In this document: one piece after another, positions 61,191 to 64,000 of the stretch
Position numbering within the stretch: the first letter of the stretch is position 1
Layout of the letters: each line of letters opens with the position of its first letter
Source of the DNA: Natronobiforma cellulositropha
Lineage (GTDB): Archaea > Halobacteriota > Halobacteria > Halobacteriales > Natrialbaceae
Direction of reading: 5' to 3'
DNA length: 64,000 bases
NCBI RefSeq assembly: GCF_025629245.1
Contig: NZ_JANZXN010000060.1
Location: forward strand, 118,348-182,347
Position numbers and translations under genes: made by a program
Notes under the pieces: generated by a model
Databases searched by the model: none
Told to the model about the DNA's origin: nothing
Seen by the model: the letters and a program-made list of their open reading frames with translations, nothing else

Positions 61191-63335
61191 ATGATCGTTC
61201 CGGTGCAAACCGAGGCGCCGACTCGAGAGACGTTCTGGGGGCTCAGCGGTGTCGAGGAACTCCTCTTTTACTACCTCGCGGCGGTCGCCATCGTGGTCTT
61301 CCTCTACGGGGTGTACGCGCGCTTCGCCCGCTACACCGACGGGGCCGAGGAGCCGATCGAGCGACTCGACCGCCTCGGCGAGCGGGTACTGACGGCCGCG
61401 AGACTCGCGTTGACCAACGAGAAGCAGTTCAACCGCGACCTCTACGGCGGGCTGATGCACGCCTTTATCCTCTGGGGATTTCTCACGCTGTTGATCGCGA
61501 CCACGATTCTGGCGGTCGACTTAGAGGTCTGGCAACTACTGCTCGGCCAGGAGTCGTTCTGGGTCGGTGACTTCTACCTCGCCTACCAGTTCGTCGTCGA
61601 CGCGATGGGACTGCTGTTCGTCGTCGGCGTCGGCATGGCGATCCACCGCCGCTACTGGGTCCGAGAGGGCCGCCTCTGGGGGAAACACACCTCGCGCGAG
61701 GACGACCTGTTCATCTGGACGCTGTTCGCCCTCGGCGTCGGCGGCTTCCTCCTCGAGGGGCTTCGCATCCTCGGGACCGGCTACCCGGCCTTCGAGGTGG
61801 TGAGCTTCGTCGGCTGGGGAACCGCGCTGGCGCTCGAGGGCGTCGGCGTCGATCAGGGACTCGCAACCTCGCTGCACTGGTGGGCCTGGTGGTCACACGC
61901 CCTGCTCGCACTCGGGTTCGTCGCGTGGCTGCCGTACGCCAAGCCGTTTCACATGCTCTCGTCGTTCGCGAACGTCGTCACCCGCGACGAGAAGAACGGC
62001 CGCCGGTTACCAGGGATTCCGACGGATCTCGAGGCGACGAGCGCCGAGTCGGTCGACGACTTCACCTGGAAGGAGCTGCTCGACCAGGACGCCTGTACCA
62101 AGTGTGGGCGCTGTTCGGCGGTCTGTCCCGCGAAGGCGTCGGGCCGCCCGCTCAACCCGCGGGACGTCATCCTCGACCTGAAATCCTACCGCGAGGGACT
62201 CGCAGAGGGCACCGAGGGCGAGCGAGCCATCGTCGCCGACGGCGGTGCGGTGATCGACGCCGAGACGATGGAGTCCTGTATGGCCTGTCTCGCCTGCGTC
62301 GACGCCTGTCCCGTCGAGATCGAGCACCTGAACTCCTTTACGCGGCTCAACCGCCAGCTCGTCGACCAGGGTGACGTGGACGCGGGCGTCCAGACCGCCT
62401 TCGCCGACCTGATGGAGCGGGGCAACAGCTTCGGAGCGTCGCCCGACGCCCGCGGGGCGTGGACCGACGACCTGCCCTTCGAGGTCGCCGACGCCCGCGA
62501 GACGAGCGTCGAGTACCTCTGGTTCGTCGGCGACTACCCGAGTTACGACGAACGAAACGAGCGGGTGGCGCGCTCGCTGGCGGCCCTCTTCGAGACCGCC
62601 GACGCCTCGGTCGCCATCCTCTACGAGGACGAACGCGCCGACGGCAACGACGTCCGCCGCCTCGGCGAGGAGTTCCTCTACCTCGAGCTCGCCGGCCAGA
62701 ACGTCGCGTCCTTCGAAGCCTGTGAGTTCGAGACGCTCGTCTGTACGGACCCCCACGCGTTCAACACGATTCGCAACGAGTACCCCGAGATCGACTTCGG
62801 CGAGTGGGCCGACGACCCGATGATGCCCATCGAGTTCGACGGCCGCTGGAACGAGAACGGCGAGATCGACGTCCTCCACTGGACCGGCGCGCTCGAGCGC
62901 CTGCTCGAGACGGGCGCCCTCGAGCTATCGGGGACGGAACTCGACTACACCGTCACCTACCACGACCCGTGTCACCTCGGGCGATACAACGGCGAGTACG
63001 AGGCCCCACGAACCCTGATCGAGGCGACCGGCTGCGACCTCGTGGAGATGCCGCGCAACCGCGCCAACTCGTTTTGCTGTGGCGGCGGCGGGGGCGGCGT
63101 CTGGATGGAGTTCGACGAGGAGCCACGCCCCAGCGAGGAGCGCCTGCGTGAAGCGCTCGAGGACACCGCCGCCGGGAGCGCCGTCGAGAAGTTCGTCGTC
63201 GCCTGCCCGATATGTACCACGATGTACGAGGATGGGCGGAAAACGGGCGGCTTCGAAGACGAACTCGAGATCGTCGACGTCGCGGAGTTGCTGGTCGAGG
63301 CGCTCGGGGTAGAAGAGAGGGCGGGACTCGAGTGA
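61191..63335 (+). CDS. Membrane Fe-S oxidoreductase (heterodisulfide-reductase-like, GlpC/HdrD type)
   Basis: 714 residues. The N-terminal 240 residues are a five-helix nitrate-reductase-gamma-like membrane domain with conserved His (GGLMHAFILWGFLTLLIATT; SLHWWAWWSHALLALGF) that may bind haem b. Two [4Fe-4S] motifs follow (CTKCGRCSAVCPAK and CMACLACVDACPVE), then two CCG-type domains (YHDPCHLGRYNG and FCCGGGGGGVWM, VACPICTTM). Such proteins pass electrons between quinone and a partner; in haloarchaea the partner is unestablished. Confidence 0.88.
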   Translation: MIVPVQTEAPTRETFWGLSGVEELLFYYLAAVAIVVFLYGVYARFARYTDGAEEPIERLDRLGERVLTAARLALTNEKQFNRDLYGGLMHAFILWGFLTLLIATTILAVDLEVWQLLLGQESFWVGDFYLAYQFVVDAMGLLFVVGVGMAIHRRYWVREGRLWGKHTSREDDLFIWTLFALGVGGFLLEGLRILGTGYPAFEVVSFVGWGTALALEGVGVDQGLATSLHWWAWWSHALLALGFVAWLPYAKPFHMLSSFANVVTRDEKNGRRLPGIPTDLEATSAESVDDFTWKELLDQDACTKCGRCSAVCPAKASGRPLNPRDVILDLKSYREGLAEGTEGERAIVADGGAVIDAETMESCMACLACVDACPVEIEHLNSFTRLNRQLVDQGDVDAGVQTAFADLMERGNSFGASPDARGAWTDDLPFEVADARETSVEYLWFVGDYPSYDERNERVARSLAALFETADASVAILYEDERADGNDVRRLGEEFLYLELAGQNVASFEACEFETLVCTDPHAFNTIRNEYPEIDFGEWADDPMMPIEFDGRWNENGEIDVLHWTGALERLLETGALELSGTELDYTVTYHDPCHLGRYNGEYEAPRTLIEATGCDLVEMPRNRANSFCCGGGGGGVWMEFDEEPRPSEERLREALEDTAAGSAVEKFVVACPICTTMYEDGRKTGGFEDELEIVDVAELLVEALGVEERAGLE

Positions 63336-63452
63336 CGGTGGGACTCGGGTGATGACGGACGGTTGGGGCCGACTCGAGTGAGCTTCGGCCGGTCTCTGGA
63401 GGAAAAGGATTCCGGGTAACTATCGCGAACTGGTGTACAATTACTTTCAGAG

Positions 63453-63483
63453 GCTCTGGTGAATCGCCATACTGCGTCGAGTT
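63453..63483 (+). mobile_element. Solitary end of an IS6-like element
   Basis: GGCTCTGGTGAATCGCCATA followed by CTGCGTCGAGT is the best-preserved copy of the end also found, diverged, at 3804, near 3985 and at 4879. No transposase follows it, so it is a leftover terminus. It lies in a 665-base stretch with little coding potential. Confidence 0.4.
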
Positions 63484-63489
63484 GTAGTG

Positions 63490-63678
63490 TCATGCTGTCG
63501 TCCAGAGATGGCTAATCAGCTTGCCACCGTCCGATTCCTCAAGGTTCTCGTCGCGGTTGTCCCAGTGTGGCGCCTCAAGCAACGCAATTTCCCACCGAAA
63601 GTCGCTGCCATCTAGTGATTCACCAGAGCCGAATTCTTTAATCTCGTGGCAATCGAGACGCTTCAGCTCTTCAAACAC
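63490..63678 (-). CDS. Possible fragment of an accessory gene
   Basis: From a GTG at 63678 the frame encodes 62 residues (FEELKRLDCHEIKEFGSGES, later FRWEIALLEAPHWDNRDENL) that look like real, acidic protein. The frame is open about 24 codons further upstream without a start codon. A neighbouring frame upstream reads SRWRVEAEIARRLSIN, so a frameshifted longer gene is possible. No family recognised. Confidence 0.35.
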   Translation of the reverse strand: MFEELKRLDCHEIKEFGSGESLDGSDFRWEIALLEAPHWDNRDENLEESDGGKLISHLWTTA

Positions 63679-63938
63679 CTTAGCTTTGACTTTCTCAGTA
63701 CGCTCCTGTGTAGCACTTTGTTGATGGAGAGCCTTCTCGCGATTTCGGCTTCAACACGCCAGCGTGAGATTATTTGTCGAAGGGGTTTTGATATCTATTT
63801 GCGGAGTAGCGTTAGCAACGGAACACCGTATCAACAATCTCCGCCAGAAGAGCGTTCCTATAATATACTTGGCGTGATTGCGATAATAGTCCCTGCGGCC
63901 TTGTTTAGACGTTCGAAATTGGCCTCCTGAGCCCCTGG

Positions 63939-63989
63939 CTAGTAAGTTCTAGGGTTCTAGCAAGAGCTGCTACTTGTCGAGGTTACTAG
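63939..63989. other. Second CTAG cluster
   Basis: CTAG occurs at 63939, 63949, 63957 and 63986, four times in 51 bases, at the right edge of the window. The 63336-64000 stretch otherwise holds only the IS end, the doubtful ORF and AT-rich sequence; I see no supported gene on the plus strand. Confidence 0.65.
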
Positions 63990-64000
63990 GAAGTGAAGCG

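Overview
The window is chromosomal DNA of a halophilic archaeon (class Halobacteria). Predicted proteins are very acidic, GC is high, CTCGAG (Leu-Glu) is extremely frequent, and many genes start close behind an archaeal TATA box as leaderless transcripts. The information-processing genes are archaeal: RfcC-like clamp loader, PolD large subunit, Hef, Hel308, the KEOPS subunit Cgi121, aIF1A, RNase Z and archaeal PurO. I cannot name the genus.

Layout. 0-31 kb is mostly housekeeping: AbrB fragment, RfcC-like protein, secreted protein, RNase Z, an insertion-sequence relic with a small coiled-coil gene (3.8-4.9 kb), DUF460 protein, small membrane proteins, aIF1A, a Ski2-like helicase, tRNA-Pro with a duplicated 3' end, aspartate kinase, metallophosphatase, PurO, tRNA-Gln, rhodanese lipoprotein, old-yellow-enzyme-type oxidoreductase, Cgi121/Hel308, ferredoxin, a MacB-like ABC pair, malate dehydrogenase, an orphan kinase-like protein and Hef. 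31.2-40.3 kb is a visibly more AT-rich island holding a streptolysin-S-like azol(in)e peptide (TOMM/RiPP) cluster. It contains an ABC-2 exporter, a 33-residue Cys/Ser/Thr-rich precursor not present among longer reading frames, a SagB-type dehydrogenase, an E1-like leader-binding partner protein, a YcaO cyclodehydratase and a CPBP (SagE-type) membrane protease. A methyltransferase and a BAAT-type acyl hydrolase/transferase flank it.

40.5-48 kb has TspO, a dolichol-kinase-like protein, a secreted protein with duplicated Ca-binding-like repeats, GlyRS, a CBS protein, and a gene split by a TnpB-encoding IS200/IS605-type element. 48-54.6 kb is a dipeptide/oligopeptide ABC transporter operon. 54.9-63.3 kb carries a DUF296 protein, PolD large subunit, small proteins, a rubredoxin-like protein, ketopantoate reductase and a membrane Fe-S oxidoreductase. 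63.3-64 kb is poorly coding and carries an IS end and a CTAG cluster.

How the cluster should work: the E1-like protein binds the leader through its winged-helix RRE. YcaO uses ATP to cyclise Cys/Ser/Thr of the C-terminal core, and SagB oxidises azolines to azoles. The CPBP protease and exporter would cleave, export and/or give self-protection. Other noteworthy non-coding signals are two 79-bp palindromic repeats (4.8 and 42.9 kb), two dense CTAG clusters (59.0 and 63.9 kb), an in-frame 36/33-bp tandem repeat between the transporter binding-protein and permease genes, and paired hairpins upstream of that operon.
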